Below are positions 24,141-36,400 of a DNA stretch of 64,000 nucleotides, one piece after another. This DNA comes from Calocera cornea HHB12733 (lineage: Eukaryota > Basidiomycota > Dacrymycetes > Dacrymycetales > Dacrymycetaceae). The translations under genes and the position numbers were made by a program. The number at the start of each line of letters is the position of its first letter. Position 1 is the stretch's first letter. Location of the stretch: the NCBI GenBank assembly GCA_001632435.1, contig KV423976.1:1-64000 (forward strand), given 5' to 3'. The notes below the pieces were generated by a model that saw only the letters and a program-made list of their open reading frames with translations, did not search any database and was not told the DNA's origin.

Positions 24141-27100
24141 ATGTTGACCGCGCGTTTTCTCGATCAGCACACGCAGTCTCAAGGCAATCAGGGACCGTCG
24201 CCTTCAATACCGCCTAACAACACTCAAAATGTCGCCAACCCTCAGCAGCAGCTGACAGGACCGCCAGGAGGCCCGCCAGGAACGCCGGGAGCCGGAAACC
24301 CTGCGCAAAATATACCTATTCCACCTGCTCCACCTAAGCCGGATACTACTCCGCCAGCCGATCTGACTTTGGCCGGCGTCCTTCACTTCCTCCAGTCTGA
24401 ATGGCGTCGATACGAACGCGATCGGAATGAGTGGGAGATCGAGCGCGCCGAACTGAGAGCTCGAGTGGCTCTGTTGGAAGGGGAGCGCAGATCGTTCGAC
24501 AATGTGAAGCTAGATCTTGTGAGGCGCATCAAAATGCTGGAGTACGCGCTCAAGGCAGAACGGTACGCATGTACATCTCGTCTCCGTCCGACTCAATATA
24601 ACACGCTTCTTGTGCAGGACGAAGCAAGCATCATCCGCCCCTGCTATTCCTGCCAACAAGCTAATCTCACTTCGGACTTCTGATCAAGCAACAGACTCTG
24701 CATCGTCGTCTTCAGAGGCAGCGCCGGTATCTGCACCTGCATCACCCCGATCTGAACCCGACGTCCTTCCCAATGGCCCTACGGATACCGGAGCGAAATC
24801 TGTGTCTTCTGAACCCTCCCCTCCGAAAAATCTTGGCGATACGAAATCGTTCTCGACGAAGCAGTTCAGCAAAGCAAGCTTGGCAAATCTCAACCTTGCC
24901 AATCTGGGCGGGCCGCCACCAGGCAAGGATCCCAAATCTCGCGCCCGGTCTCGCGAGTATCTCAAGGCATGCTTGCAAGAGGTTAACTATCTCACCTCGG
25001 CCTCTGCCCTCAACCCGCTGCCCAATCGTGCCCTGGTACCTGCTGCCATTCCCCCGCCTTTGTCACAAGCGCCTCCCGTGGACCCAGCACTGGGTCGGCC
25101 CAGAAGGAGCCTCATTGGTCAGAACGGTCCGCCCCCTCTACCGCAAGGGTCAGTGATGGGAGCGATGTCTGCTTATTCAGCCGGACCTCCTGGTGGTCTC
25201 TCGTCGGCGCGATCCGAGCCTCCTCGGTTGCCTGAACTGCCCAATGGGCTGCTCGGCGCTCCTCCTGGCTCCGGCCCTGGCGAAGCCATACCGATTACTG
25301 ACTCCTCCGAGGCGCGGAAGGCGCAGACGGAGGACGGTCTCGCGAAGGAAGTCATCCCTGAAGAAGGTTCTGCCATTCATTTGACCTCGGGCTCCGGCGA
25401 CAATGTCCTCGTTGCGGAGGCGGTCGTTCCGTCGTCGTCAGGGCCTACTGCTTCAGATGCTGCTCCCGCAGTCGCAGTATCTCCTCTAGAACCGCTGCCA
25501 GTCGAGCCACCTACGGAGTCGCCAGTCGGCGGCGAGCACCTTCCGACTGCGTTGTCAACGCACCCGACTTCCGAAATCGTGTCAGATGGTCCCGAAGGCG
25601 TCTTTTCTCCGCCTCATGAAGGCATGCATCCGCTCGAACCCCAGCCCTCTGGTGTATGGAGCCATGATGAAGATCAACATCAGAGCACTCTCCCAGATGA
25701 AGGCGAATGGGCAGAGAGGATGCGACAGGCTAGGGAACGTCTCGAGCGCGCAGATCGTGAAGCGGACGAGAACCAAATCCGCGCCATGGATGAAGAGATG
25801 GACGGGGATATGGAGGATGAGGATGAGGACGATACACCAGCGCTCACGGACGGAGATAGTGTTGGGGTTGAGAGTGAATCTGCAGATTCCGAAGCCAAGA
25901 AAGTATGGCAAGCTCGACGGACTTTGAAGAGGTTTGCATTTCCTTCACATCGTATATCCAAAAACGGCTCATCTGTCTCAGTCACCTAGACGCCGTGCGT
26001 ACGGTCTCATGGCATTCCCGGGACTGCGCCCTTGCCACCGCCGGGGATGATTGCACCATCAAACTCTGGCGGCTAGACTCGGCTTGGCTGACTAACCCGC
26101 AGTAAGTACCGCAGTTCGCTTGTGTCTATTGCTCTTATGATGCGAACAGTGCTCGGCTCTCGTCCGAAATTGAGCCCATCATCACATATCGGGGTCATTC
26201 AGCGCCCATAACATCTCTCGTACAATCCTCGGTTCCTACTCAGAAGCTTCTTTTCTCTGCGTCCCTGGACGCTACCATACGCATATGGGGAGTGCCGGAC
26301 AAGGCTCACTCGATGGCGTACGCACCTTTCAACCCGGCTTACACCCATCGCGCTACGCTCGTCGGCCATGCTGAAGCTGTATGGGCTCTCGGCATGATTC
26401 CATTCGCATCAGGAGCAGGTGAACTGCTGGCCAGTGCTAGTGCAGATGGGAGTGTGAAGATCTGGGATGTTGAGGGACGTGGCGAGCTCCGTTCGACATG
26501 GGGCTATGACGGTGCCGATGAGGATACAGTGAAGAAAGCAGCCACTTCTGTCGAGGCCATCAAGACTCAGCCTAATGCCCTCGCTGTCGCCTGGGACGAT
26601 GCTATCGTGAAGATATATGATGTTGAGAACGGAAAAGAGGTGCTGAGGCTGAAGAGTGATGCGACATATGGTACGACGCCCATGATTGACTGATGTTCAT
26701 TGTTCATTGTTACTGATCAACCAGCAGACGGGACACCGAAGACACAAATCAACAGTATTATTTCACATCCAACGATGCCTTTGTTGGTCACCGCACATGA
26801 AGACAAGTTCATCCGAATATTTGACCTTAAGAGCGGTGAGCCGTTTCGGATAGGAGGTCTCGGCATGCTGATTCAGGCGCTCATAGGCAATTGCACACAT
26901 TCCCAAATGGCACATCTGGATGGTGTCACTTCCCTATCGTTCGATGCTCAAGGTTTCCTTCTTGCGACTGGATCACACGATTGTTCCGTCCGCCTGTGGG
27001 ATCCGTTCAGAGACGGTGCCACTTGCATCCAAGAAATTTCGAGTCAACATCGCACAAAAGGGGACGAAGGCGTTCTGAACGTACAATTCCACCCGACCAT

Positions 27101-27158
27101 GCAGGTCCTTGCCAGCGCAGGCGCAGACGGCGTTGTGAAGTTATATTCGCACTTATAA
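24141..27158 (+). CDS. Striatin (STRIPAK scaffold, WD40)
   Basis: Scaffold of the STRIPAK phosphatase-kinase complex, which controls hyphal fusion, fruiting and septation in fungi. Start at 24141 (MLTARFLDQHTQSQ). The N-terminal striatin block is clear: LTLAGVLHFLQSEWRRYERD, a coiled coil through NEWEIERAELRARVALLEGE, and VKLDLVRRIKMLEYALKAER. A 60-nt intron follows (GAACG to GACGAAG). The long middle is disordered, with an acidic stretch (MEDEDEDDTPALTDGD). WD40 repeats then follow over several exons: SHLDAVRTVSWHSRDCALAT, CTIKLWRLDS, LDATIRIWGVPD, VGHAEAVWALGM, GSVKIWDVEG, KFIRIFDLKSG, HDCSVRLWDPF and VKLYSHL. Five introns, all 45-65 nt. About 270 bp downstream lies the Ede1 gene. Confidence 0.92.
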
Positions 27159-27481
27159 TCAGCATTATCCCCTTCCCTTCCACATGGCACATAGACAGTC
27201 TTGTCAACCCTTCCTGGAGTTATATCGTATATGCTATGTTTACCCCTCCAGGCCTCTGCGGCTTTACATTGTGACTATATGGAAGACGTGTACAGAGAAC
27301 AAAAAGAGAACGGGAGGGCTGGGGGTTGAGAAATCTCCCGTGCCCTTCTCCATCCCCTTCCTGCAGAGCGTTGAGCGGTTGAGCGGCCGGGTGCATAGTT
27401 CCGGCTGCCGAACCACGTGGCGTTCAAGTCGTAAAGGCGCGCATCACCGCCACACCTTCCTTGTTGCCTTCCACCACCAAG

Positions 27482-30400
27482 ATGTCGAGTACGTCACCCA
27501 TTGATGTCCAGTGTTCCAGGCCGTTGATCAAAACACCGCAGATCCTACATTCTCACCGGAAGAGCAGGCATTCACCAACCAGGTGCTCGCCATCGCCGAC
27601 CCGAATAAGCTCGGCATTATCCCAGGCGAGGTGGCCGTCAATGTGTTCGCAGGCTCCAACATTCCCGCCGACACTCTTGGAGACATATGGCAGATTGCCG
27701 ACTCCGAAAATAATGGGTTTCTTACCCGAAAGGGACTTGGAGTAGCATTGAGGCTGATGAGCCATGTGCAGTTTGGTGAGAAGGTGGATGAGAGCCTTGC
27801 CAATAAGCGTGCGTGATGTGGTTACGGCCTTTGCGCAGTAATGGGCTGAGTACACATCGCAGCGGCACCACCCCCGACTATCAAGGGGATCACACCATTG
27901 CCTGTTAAACCGAGTACCCCGGTATCGGCACAGCGCTCTGTCCCGGCAACACCCACGCCTCGGCCCGTTCCGCCGATTCCTATTCGTCCGCCCACAATCT
28001 ATGTGCCGACGCCGGCATTTCCTCCGTTAACAGCTGAGGACCGTTCCAAATTCACCCGGATATTCGCCCAGAGCGGCCCTATCGGAGGCCTTCTATCTGG
28101 AGAGAAGGCAAGAGACGTGTTTCTCAAGTCGAAGCTACCAGTCGACACCCTCGGTCAGATCTGGGCCTTGGCCGATACTCAATCTCGTGGAGCGCTCGAC
28201 CTTACCGACTTCATTCTTGGGATGTACTTCATCCAGTCGACAATGAATAAATCCTTACCCTCACTTCCATCGACGCTCCCATCTGACCTCTACGAGCAAG
28301 CTTCCGGTGGCCGCATGAGGGTATCATCGCCCGCTCCGATCTCGCCCATATCTCGACAAACTACGGGGCAGCAACAGCCTGTCATTGCTCATGCCACTGG
28401 TGGCAGTTTCCAGGGCGCCACGTCACCCGGGTTTGTCTCGCATTTCCCGCCGGCGAGCCCAGCCACTGTGCAGCGAACCGGGAGCATCTCACGTGTGACC
28501 GCCGTCCCAACTGGATCCACCTTTCAGTCTCCGTGGGCAGTTCAGCATCAGACACCATCAGCATCGGTATCGGCACAGTGGGACATTACACCAGCTGAGA
28601 AGGCTTCCGCCGATCAATTCTTCGCCTCCCTTGACAAGGCGAACAACGGGTACATTACCGGTGACATAGCCGTGCCCTTTATGCTTGACTCTAAGTTACC
28701 AGAAAGTGTTCTCGCGCAGATATGGTACGTGCCGTTAACTCAACTGGACCATCCATATCTTATAGTGGAATGTCAGGGATCTTGCTGATCTGGACAATGC
28801 GGGTCAGCTCGACAAGGACGGCTTTGCGGTTGCAATGCATTTGATCAAGAACCAAATGGCTGGCAAAGAGCTTCCCTCGAGCCTGCCACCTTCCCTTATT
28901 CCCCCATCGAAGAGAGCACCCACTGTCGTTCAGGCTCCTCCGAGACCTGTCGATGATCTCTTTTCACTTTTCGATGATCAGCCTGCGTCGCAACCTGCAG
29001 CACCTGAATTCGTACCACTGCCGATCGCCACAAGCCAGATGTCGGCACCCCCACCGGTTGGTCTCCAACACCTTCCCGATTTATTGGGCGATGATGATGT
29101 ATCGGAGTCTACGCCCTACGTTCCCGATCGATCAGCAGAGGTCGGCAATTTGAAGAATCAGCTCGCCTCCACTCAGCGCTCCGTCGACAAATCCAAGGCG
29201 GACAGGGCACCTCTGGAAAAGCAAGTGGCGGACTACGCTTCTCAAATCGCACAACTTGAATCTCAACTTGAGGCAGCGAAGGCAGCTCATGATACTGAGA
29301 CCCAACTGCTGTCGAATGTCAGGACACGCGCTGCCGAACAGGCAGAACTGATGAGGAAATTGAAAGAAGACCTCATTCGTGCCGAAAGCGATCTCAGTGC
29401 TATTCGGATGGAGAAAACTGAAATTGAAACCGCTCTACTTCGCGATAAAGAAGACGTGAGAGACATGCAGAAGAAGATGAAGGCCATTGGTGACGATACC
29501 GATAGAGTGAAGGCTGAGCTGGAGAAAGCAAAGAATGACGCTCGCTTGCAGAAGGGTCTGGTGGCAATCGCTAAGAAGCAGCTGGCTACGGCAGAGGCTG
29601 AAAGGGCCAAAGCACTCGAGATATTGGAAGCTACCCACAAGGAAATCGAAGAGGCGCAGAGGCAGACGAAAGAGGCGGAGGACGCAGCTGCAGCCGCCAA
29701 GGTATCCATTCCCGAACTGAATGCCCAAGTCACCCCTGCGACGAGCTCGGCAACAGAAGTCTTCTATCCCAGTCTGGAACGGCCTATGGCGATACCTCTA
29801 CCAGACACACCCGAGCCGAGCTCGACGCCTTCGATTGCCTCGCCCAAAAGCAATAACCCCTTCGACAGACTGACTCGCGACATGAGCTTCAGCTCGACTG
29901 CTCGATCAATTGTTTCGACCCCGCCTCCCCCTATGATGCCTCCTTCCGAGGTACAAGCCCTGGATGATAGTGCGGACCTTGCCACGTCTGAAACTTTGGA
30001 CAACGTGGATGTTGCCCCATCTCTGGTAGAGGCGGCCATAACCTCCAACCAGCATGACGAGGAAGATCCTTTCGGTCCTGCAACAGATCCTCCTTCATCC
30101 GCCCCTCCTACATCCGCCCCTCATGCAAACGAGGCAACAACCTCATTTGATGAGATATTTGGAGAGGACAATGACGATGCGACCGATGCCCCGCCTGCTA
30201 TCCCGGGCCCGTCGGTCGAAGAACATGATTTGTTCCAAAGCCATGGCCCTCTGCAGGTAGATCCGACTGGGGCTGTGAGTGGCGATCAAGCAGAGACCTC
30301 GGAGCAAGCGGAGGTTCACTTCCCCGTTTTGGAGGCTGCGCATGTTGCGGAGGAAGAACTCCCACCCTTGCAAGAAGTTGAAGCCGCTGATGATGACTCG

Positions 30401-31324
30401 AGTGACGACGAGTTTCAAAGTGCGCCTCAAACGGCACGGTCCGTAGTAGGACCTGACAACTCCGTTGGAAACACCGCAGGCGCAGCGGAAGCAGGTCCAA
30501 GGCTCGCGCAGCCATCCATTACCGAGCCAGCATCGACATTTCCTCAGGTAGAGACACCGAAGGCGAGCGAACACCAAGTCGTGTCCGAACTATCACCACC
30601 CCCTGATGATGATTTCTTTGGAAGTGGATTTGCGGAAGCCACGAATGTCTCGGGGCCGACGCCCGGTCATACTGTTGCGCTCAACGACTTCGACGAAGCC
30701 ATGGGCCAGATGCCGGTTACCGAGACGGCCGACAGCTCCTTCCAATTTGACTCTGCTTTCGGCAACAGGACAACGCCCATTCCGGTGATGCCGTCGATTC
30801 CGGCTGCACCAGTAAACGGTAGGTCTGGAGCGGCGCCATCGGTCAACGGTCGCAGTCCTCTCCCTTCAGTGGCTCCACCAACTTCCACAGATGACTTGGA
30901 TTCTGTGTTTCCGGATGTCGGCTTGAATGGTTCTGCGGTCACGCAGTCGTCCACTGCTCCGTCTCTGTCCTTCGATGATGCTTTCGTCATCCCTGCCGTG
31001 GCGTCTCCAGCGCAACCCTCGAGAGTCGAAAGTACCCGAAGTATTTTCGCTGCCAACATGCCGTCGCCAATGACCCCCCCGAGGAAAACGGCGCCCAAAA
31101 ACAAAGGCCTTATTCTGAATCCTAACATGCCAGCCGTATTCCACTCCGAGCTTGCTCCGCCTCCAGTGGAACGGCTTGAAGGTGCAACGACTCCTGCGCT
31201 CCCCGATGACGTGGACGCTGTAAAGCAGCTTTGCGGGATGGGGTTCACCCGATCGCAGGCTGTAGAGGCGCTCGAGAAGTATGGCTATGATGTTTCGAAG
31301 GCTCTCAACTCATTACTGCGATAA
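27482..31324 (+). CDS. EDE1: EH-domain endocytic scaffold, Ede1/Eps15-like
   Basis: Early clathrin-mediated endocytosis scaffold. Three EH domains are visible: EH1 (SPEEQAFTNQVLAIADPNKL with DIWQIADSENNGFL), EH2 (LTAEDRSKFTRIFAQSGPIG with QIWALADTQSRGAL), EH3 (TPAEKASADQFFASLDKANN with QIW-DLADLDNAGQL across an intron whose correct acceptor is GTCAG). Next come a Pro-rich linker and a coiled coil of about 170 residues (AEVGNLKNQLASTQRSVDKS onward). An acidic disordered region with DPFG-like motifs follows, and finally a UBA domain (QLCGMGFTRSQAVEALEKYG) ending in NSLLR. The start is uncertain: ATG 27482 needs a very short intron, and the first exon may lie upstream. The intron between EH1 and the linker uses GTGCGT. 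Confidence 0.9.
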
Positions 31325-31459
31325 TGCTTTCTGATTTTAGATAGGGGTGTCTCGCTCCCATCACCTCTTTTTGGGCTGATGATAAGCATCAATGACAAGC
31401 ATTCCCCATTCATAGACTTGCAAGCAGGAAACGAAATCTGTTAAGCAGCGCCAAAGTGA

Positions 31460-31729
31460 TTGCTTCCCGGTGTCAACCTCATTAGGAATAACTCATGTAT
31501 TACCAGCATTACTCATTGTTGGCTTTGCCACGTTAATTTGGTGCTACACCTTCCCCATGAGAATCATGTTTCCTTTGAAGTTAGTGCACCATGCACTAGA
31601 ATGGCCAGCATACAGATCTACCTACACTTACCTGTCTGTCTATAATACTAGCTAGGAGTGACTGTAACCTTGAAATGTGCCTCTGTGACCTTCTTTTTCA
31701 GATTTGAAACATTCGAACATATGTCTGGA
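31460..31729. other. Spacer related to 44370-44450
   Basis: No gene seen. The stretch around 31486-31550 (AGGAATAACTCATG, CCAGCATTACTCATTGTTGG) resembles 44370-44450, so part of it belongs to a dispersed repeat whose limits I cannot define. Confidence 0.45.
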
Positions 31730-32350
31730 TTGGAACATGTGTCTGTGGGGATGGATTATGTGTCTGTTCCCATGGAACATGCCTCTGTTCCCATGTGTTC
31801 CCATGGATTGTGCCTCTGTTCCCATGTGTTCCCATGGAACATGCCTCTGTTCCCATGTGNNNNNNNNNNNNNNNNNNNNNNNNNNNNNNNNNNNNNNNNN
31901 NNNNNNNNNNNNNNNNNNNNNNNNNNNNNNNNNNNNNNNNNNNNNNNNNNNNNNNNNNNNNNNNNNNNNNNNNNNNNNNNNNNNNNNNNNNNNNAACATG
32001 CCTCTGTTCCCATGTGTTCCCATGGATTGTGCCTCTGTTCCCATGTGTTCCCATGGAACATGCCTCTGTTCCCATGTGTTCCCATGGATCGTGCCTCTGT
32101 TCCCATGTGTTCCCATGGATCGTGCCTCTGTTCCCATGGAACGTGCCTCTGTTCGCGGGAAAGCATCTCTGTTTCAGTGCAACTGGTCCATCCCTACAGA
32201 CGTGAGTTCCATCCCTACAGGGACATGTTCCATGGGAACAGACACACGTTCCATCCCTACAGACATATGTTCCACAGGAACAGACAAGTGTTCCATCCCT
32301 GCAGACATGTGTTACACCCCTACAGATGCATGTTCCATGTTCCACCCCAA
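31730..32350. repeat. Minisatellite of about 31 bp with inverted flank and assembly gap
   Basis: Tandem units near TTCCCATGTGTTCCCATGGA followed by ACATGCCTCTG or TTGTGCCTCTG. The assembly breaks inside the array: 135 N at 31860-31994, so the true length is unknown. On the right (32190-32350) the same motif family continues in reverse complement (GTTCCATCCCTACAGACAT), so the array is flanked by its own inverted copy. Open frames through it are repeat-driven and not genes. Confidence 0.85.
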
Positions 32351-32483
32351 CAGACACACATTTTAGTTTGGTCTGTATTTTGCTCACTGTTTGAGTTCAC
32401 TTCTGCGGGACAATCTGCCTACAGAGAATTCTGCTTACACTTACAGCCTTGCTGTATTATGGCAGATTTATTGCACTTCCACT

Positions 32484-33208
32484 GAGATAATTCCCCGTTT
32501 GCCCCATTTGCGGAGGCAGTTGGCCCCCAATGCCCTGCCGGGAGCAGTTTCCCTAATTGCCCACTTTTTGACGCGGACACTGGACCCTGATGGGACCGGT
32601 CAAGCTTTTGTAATGAGGTTTGTAGTAAAATCCGTAAGAAGAATTGGATTTTGCTCCCCGTCTTTGTTCAGACATGACTGCATTATATGAAGGGGCCAAA
32701 GAATACCGGTGAGTTCACAAGTAAGGTCTTCCAGCTTTGTTTGCTCTTTTTGTTTTGGCTTTATTTAGAAATTTCCTAAAAAAAAGTGGTAGCAACTCGG
32801 AATTTCATTACAGATTGTAATAACTACTAACGTAGATTTGCAGTGAGCGGGTCAGGGCAGTGAGCGGGTCACCAATTCAATTCCCGGTTTTGGCCGCACA
32901 CTGTGTCAATGCAACTTCACCAACAAACACAATTCGCAGCATTTGAAGAGATATTTTGTGAGCTGTGCATCTTCCCATGAGCTACAGACACACAAATCTG
33001 CGAAAATATGACAGGTAAAAAAAGTGACCCACTCACTGCCCTGACCCACTCACTGCGAATCTACGTTAGTTAAAACTGTTACAAAAGGTTAACCGGTCCC
33101 ATCAGGGTCCAGTGTCCGCATTGGAAAGTGGGCGATTAGGGAAACTGCTCCCAGCAGGGCATTGGGGGCCAACTGCCTCCGCAAATGGGGCAAACGGGGA
33201 ATTATCTC
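32484..33208. mobile_element. Non-autonomous Mutator-like foldback element with 10-bp target duplication
   Basis: Begins GAGATAATTCCCCGTTTG and ends with the reverse complement. The terminal inverted repeats are over 110 bp (through ATGGGACCGGT) with few mismatches. It is flanked on both sides by CACTTCCACT (32474-32483 and 33209-33218), a target duplication of 9-10 bp as made by Mutator-like transposases. The first nine bases GAGATAATT match the start of the plant Mu terminal repeat. No transposase is inside, so it must be mobilised in trans. It ends 260 bp upstream of the NOT1 start codon. Confidence 0.85.
32826..33070. mobile_element. Second inverted-repeat element nested in the Mutator-like element
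   Basis: A 245-bp element with inverted ends of about 47 bp (ACTAACGTAGATTTGCAGTG and onward), differing at about three positions between arms; each arm carries the word AGTGAGCGGGTCA or AGTGAGTGGGTCA twice. It sits in the loop of the larger foldback element. A target duplication is not clear, so the superfamily is unknown. It could also be part of the same element's internal structure. Confidence 0.65.
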
Positions 33209-33467
33209 CACTTCCACTCCAACATATACTTCCGCTTGGAAATTTGGATCAGGCTCAGGGTTTGGATCCGCTCTGAGTTTTGCTGCAGCTGGAGAAACTG
33301 CTTCCTTGTGGGGAGTGCATCCGTTCTATGGTTAGCCTCGAGTGACGTGTGTTTGAATCGCGTGCCCATGGACCGGAAGCAAATAGTCGATCGGCTTCAG
33401 CTCACCTAGTGCCTGTCTAATACATCGCCACCTGATCCCTACCTTCCTACCCGTCCTCGTCTCACAA

Positions 33468-36400
33468 ATGTCATCTGCGCAAAGCCCAGGTGCCCCCGGC
33501 GGTAGAGAGTTACGAGACAGCAGCAGTTACCTGACTGTTGTCCGCGCTCAGATCAACTTCGTTGTTTCCACCCTCTCCGACGAAAACTTCGAACGCAATG
33601 CCAACGAGATCCGCTCGGTATGGCTGGAATTGATCCCCTCCATGGAACAGACTGCTAACATGTATCCGACAGCTATGCGATCAACATGGACCAGAGGTCG
33701 AAATACACGTCATTCGATCTCTCATCAGAGTTTGTGGATTGGATCCTGGGGCGCCCCTCCCATTTCGACTGCTCTCTCAGGAAGTTCGAAGACTAGCGCG
33801 GACACCGTCCAAGGCGTCTCGGTTTCGTGAAGCGGTCGAGCGTGGAGAAGGTGATGTCTTTCGTGTCTTCGACTTCTCCAAGTTTGTCAATGCGGTACAC
33901 TTAAGCGCTTTGGAGAAGGTCATTCTGGCGGTGCATGTGGCCTACAGTGTCAGTCGCAGCGACCTCGCCGTCCAAGGTAGAACCGTACTCGCCAACGAGT
34001 TCAATGCTGGCCTCGCACAACTGATGCAAACATCTTCCTTCGATTCTGGTGATCTGACTCCCGAAGAATCCAGAGCACTCCTCTCAGCATTATTGTCGGA
34101 GTCACCCCACGAAATACCTTTGCTGGATGCTGAAAGCAGGGCGAGACTATTGTCCGCCATCCTCTCTCGCTATGGTGCCGATATCGCTATACCTATCCTT
34201 GTGGACATCATCCCTACTATGCTGTAAGTGTGTTAGGAACATCGATAGAAATATTCTTATTGTCTGGTTGTCCAGGATGGAGCCTAATGCGACCCTGGTC
34301 AGCATCCTACTAACCTTTGGGCCTGATCTGCTCAAGGATGTCGACATCGTATATGCACTTCTTTCCCGTTTTGGATTTACAGATGCCACCCCTGTGACCG
34401 ATATGCAGCTTATCCGGATGTTCTCCGAGCTTGCACAAACTGCCACAGACGGTCGTCTCAATGTCGACATTACGACGTTCATAACGGCACTTGGGCTCTT
34501 GGTGAGTGGCCTCGTTCTTTGTGGTTGCCTCTGCGCATCTCACACATTTCCCAGTCGTCAAATCTGGATTGGTCGAAAGTTATGCAGGCTTTCGACCAGC
34601 CCTCTCGACAGCTTGTGGACACCGCGACGCTCAAACTAGTCGTTGCTCTCCTACTCACCTCGCCCAGAAATGTCGCTTCGCCCGCAGTCAACGGTTGCTG
34701 GAGCCTATGGTCCAACGCATTATTTCAGCTCAGATTACTGGATGCGCTGCTTTCGCTACCCGCCGATACATTCTCTTTCGTTGCACTCCCGGGTCGGCGC
34801 ATCATAACCGTGGATGAAGTCACCACTGCCAGTGCTACCATCAAGACATTAGCCACAAACATACAGAATCACTCATGGAACTCGCTTGATCTCATTGAAT
34901 TTCTTGTCGCAGTGGTCGATATCGAAGCTGTGGAGGTACGACTGGCGGCTCGAGAGCTTATGGAGAAAGCCATCAAAGTTGGCCCTGAACTGGTTGAGAT
35001 TGCGTTGCTTAAGCTCTCCGTATGCTCCGCGTCTTGTTGCATCGATCAGGCTGCTCATGCATTTCCCCCAGAAACCCTGGACAACCTCTCAGTCTGAATA
35101 TGTGGAGAAATTGCTGCAAGTCTTCCTCGCTGGACATCCGAACCATCAACTTGTTCTGTGGCGCGTTTTCCAAACAGATGAAGCATATTTCATGTCATCG
35201 CTTCGGGACTTCTATCAAGCCAGCGAACCGAATGTGACACGCATTCTTGACATTGCACAAGATCTCAAGGTACGTTTCCACCTCAAATGGCCACTGCTGG
35301 ATTCGAGCGAAACATGGACGAATGCTAACATTCATTCAGATTCTAGATAGGCTTTTAGCGATTCAGCCATTCCCGTTTGCTCTGGACCTTGCTGCGTTAG
35401 CGTCAAGGCGTGAGTATCTGAACTTGGAGAAGTGGCTGGCCGATAGTTACGCCGTGCACGGTGATGCCTTCACACATGCCATTATGGAGTTCCTTGACCA
35501 TAAGGTAAAAAATGACATGTCAAGAGATTCTGGCGCCGAACTTCGCACGCTGTCCTTGAATGCACAGACGATCGCCATCTTCATATCATTTCTGCGACGG
35601 AGGTGAGCTGTGCACTGCCTTAACTTTGGTCATTGGTTGAATTTTCATTCCAGTGGGGCGAATTGGACCCGAGCCGACATCGAGTATTTTCGGGAGATCC
35701 GCAATGCCTGTTTGCAGCTTCACCCTCGTCTCATGAGCCTGGCACCAGGATCGGATCAAGAACCTGGAATGTCCGTTGTGAGCTTCTCACCGGATGTGGA
35801 AGGCGAGGCGGAAACCGTTTTCAAGCGCATGTACGAAGAAGAAATCCCAGTGGATCATGTTCTGCACCTGCTGCAGCAGTACAAAAGTTCGACCGCGACT
35901 CGCGATCATGAAATATTCGCTTGCATGCTGCACACACTTTTCGACGAATACAAGTTCTTCCCCGTCTATCCTCCACGGGAATTGGCCATAACTGCTGTTC
36001 TCTTTGGGGCTATCATCGATCAGAATCTGGTCGATCACATCCCCTTGGGCATTGCAATCCGCTATGTCCTCGATGCATTGCGTCAGTCTCCAGATTCGAA
36101 CATGTTCAAGTTTGGGGTACAGGCTTTGCTCCGTTTCCAATCCCGCTTGGGGGAATGGAAAGAACTCTGTCATGCCCTCCTAGCGCTGCCGCACCTGCAG
36201 GAACACCGACCGGATATCGCCGACGTCGCGCGTCATGCTTTGTTTCAAATCGACCGCACCAGTAATTTCGAGGATGCCCCACCATCTGATATTGATGGCG
36301 TATTGGATGGGTCTGACATTGCCAGCCCTCCGTTCCATTCCATCAATCCGGATGTCATGTCTGGAGACAACGGGACAATACCAGTTGAAGAAGATGCGGA

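Noticed and set aside
31658..32485. Long open frames through the minisatellite and N gap on both strands
   Set aside because: They result from the repeat period and from Ns being read as X; no start context, domain or splice sites.
32866..32895. tRNA-promoter-like B box (SINE) in the nested element
   Set aside because: AATTCAATTCC is only a partial match to the B-box consensus and no A box or tRNA-like fold precedes it.
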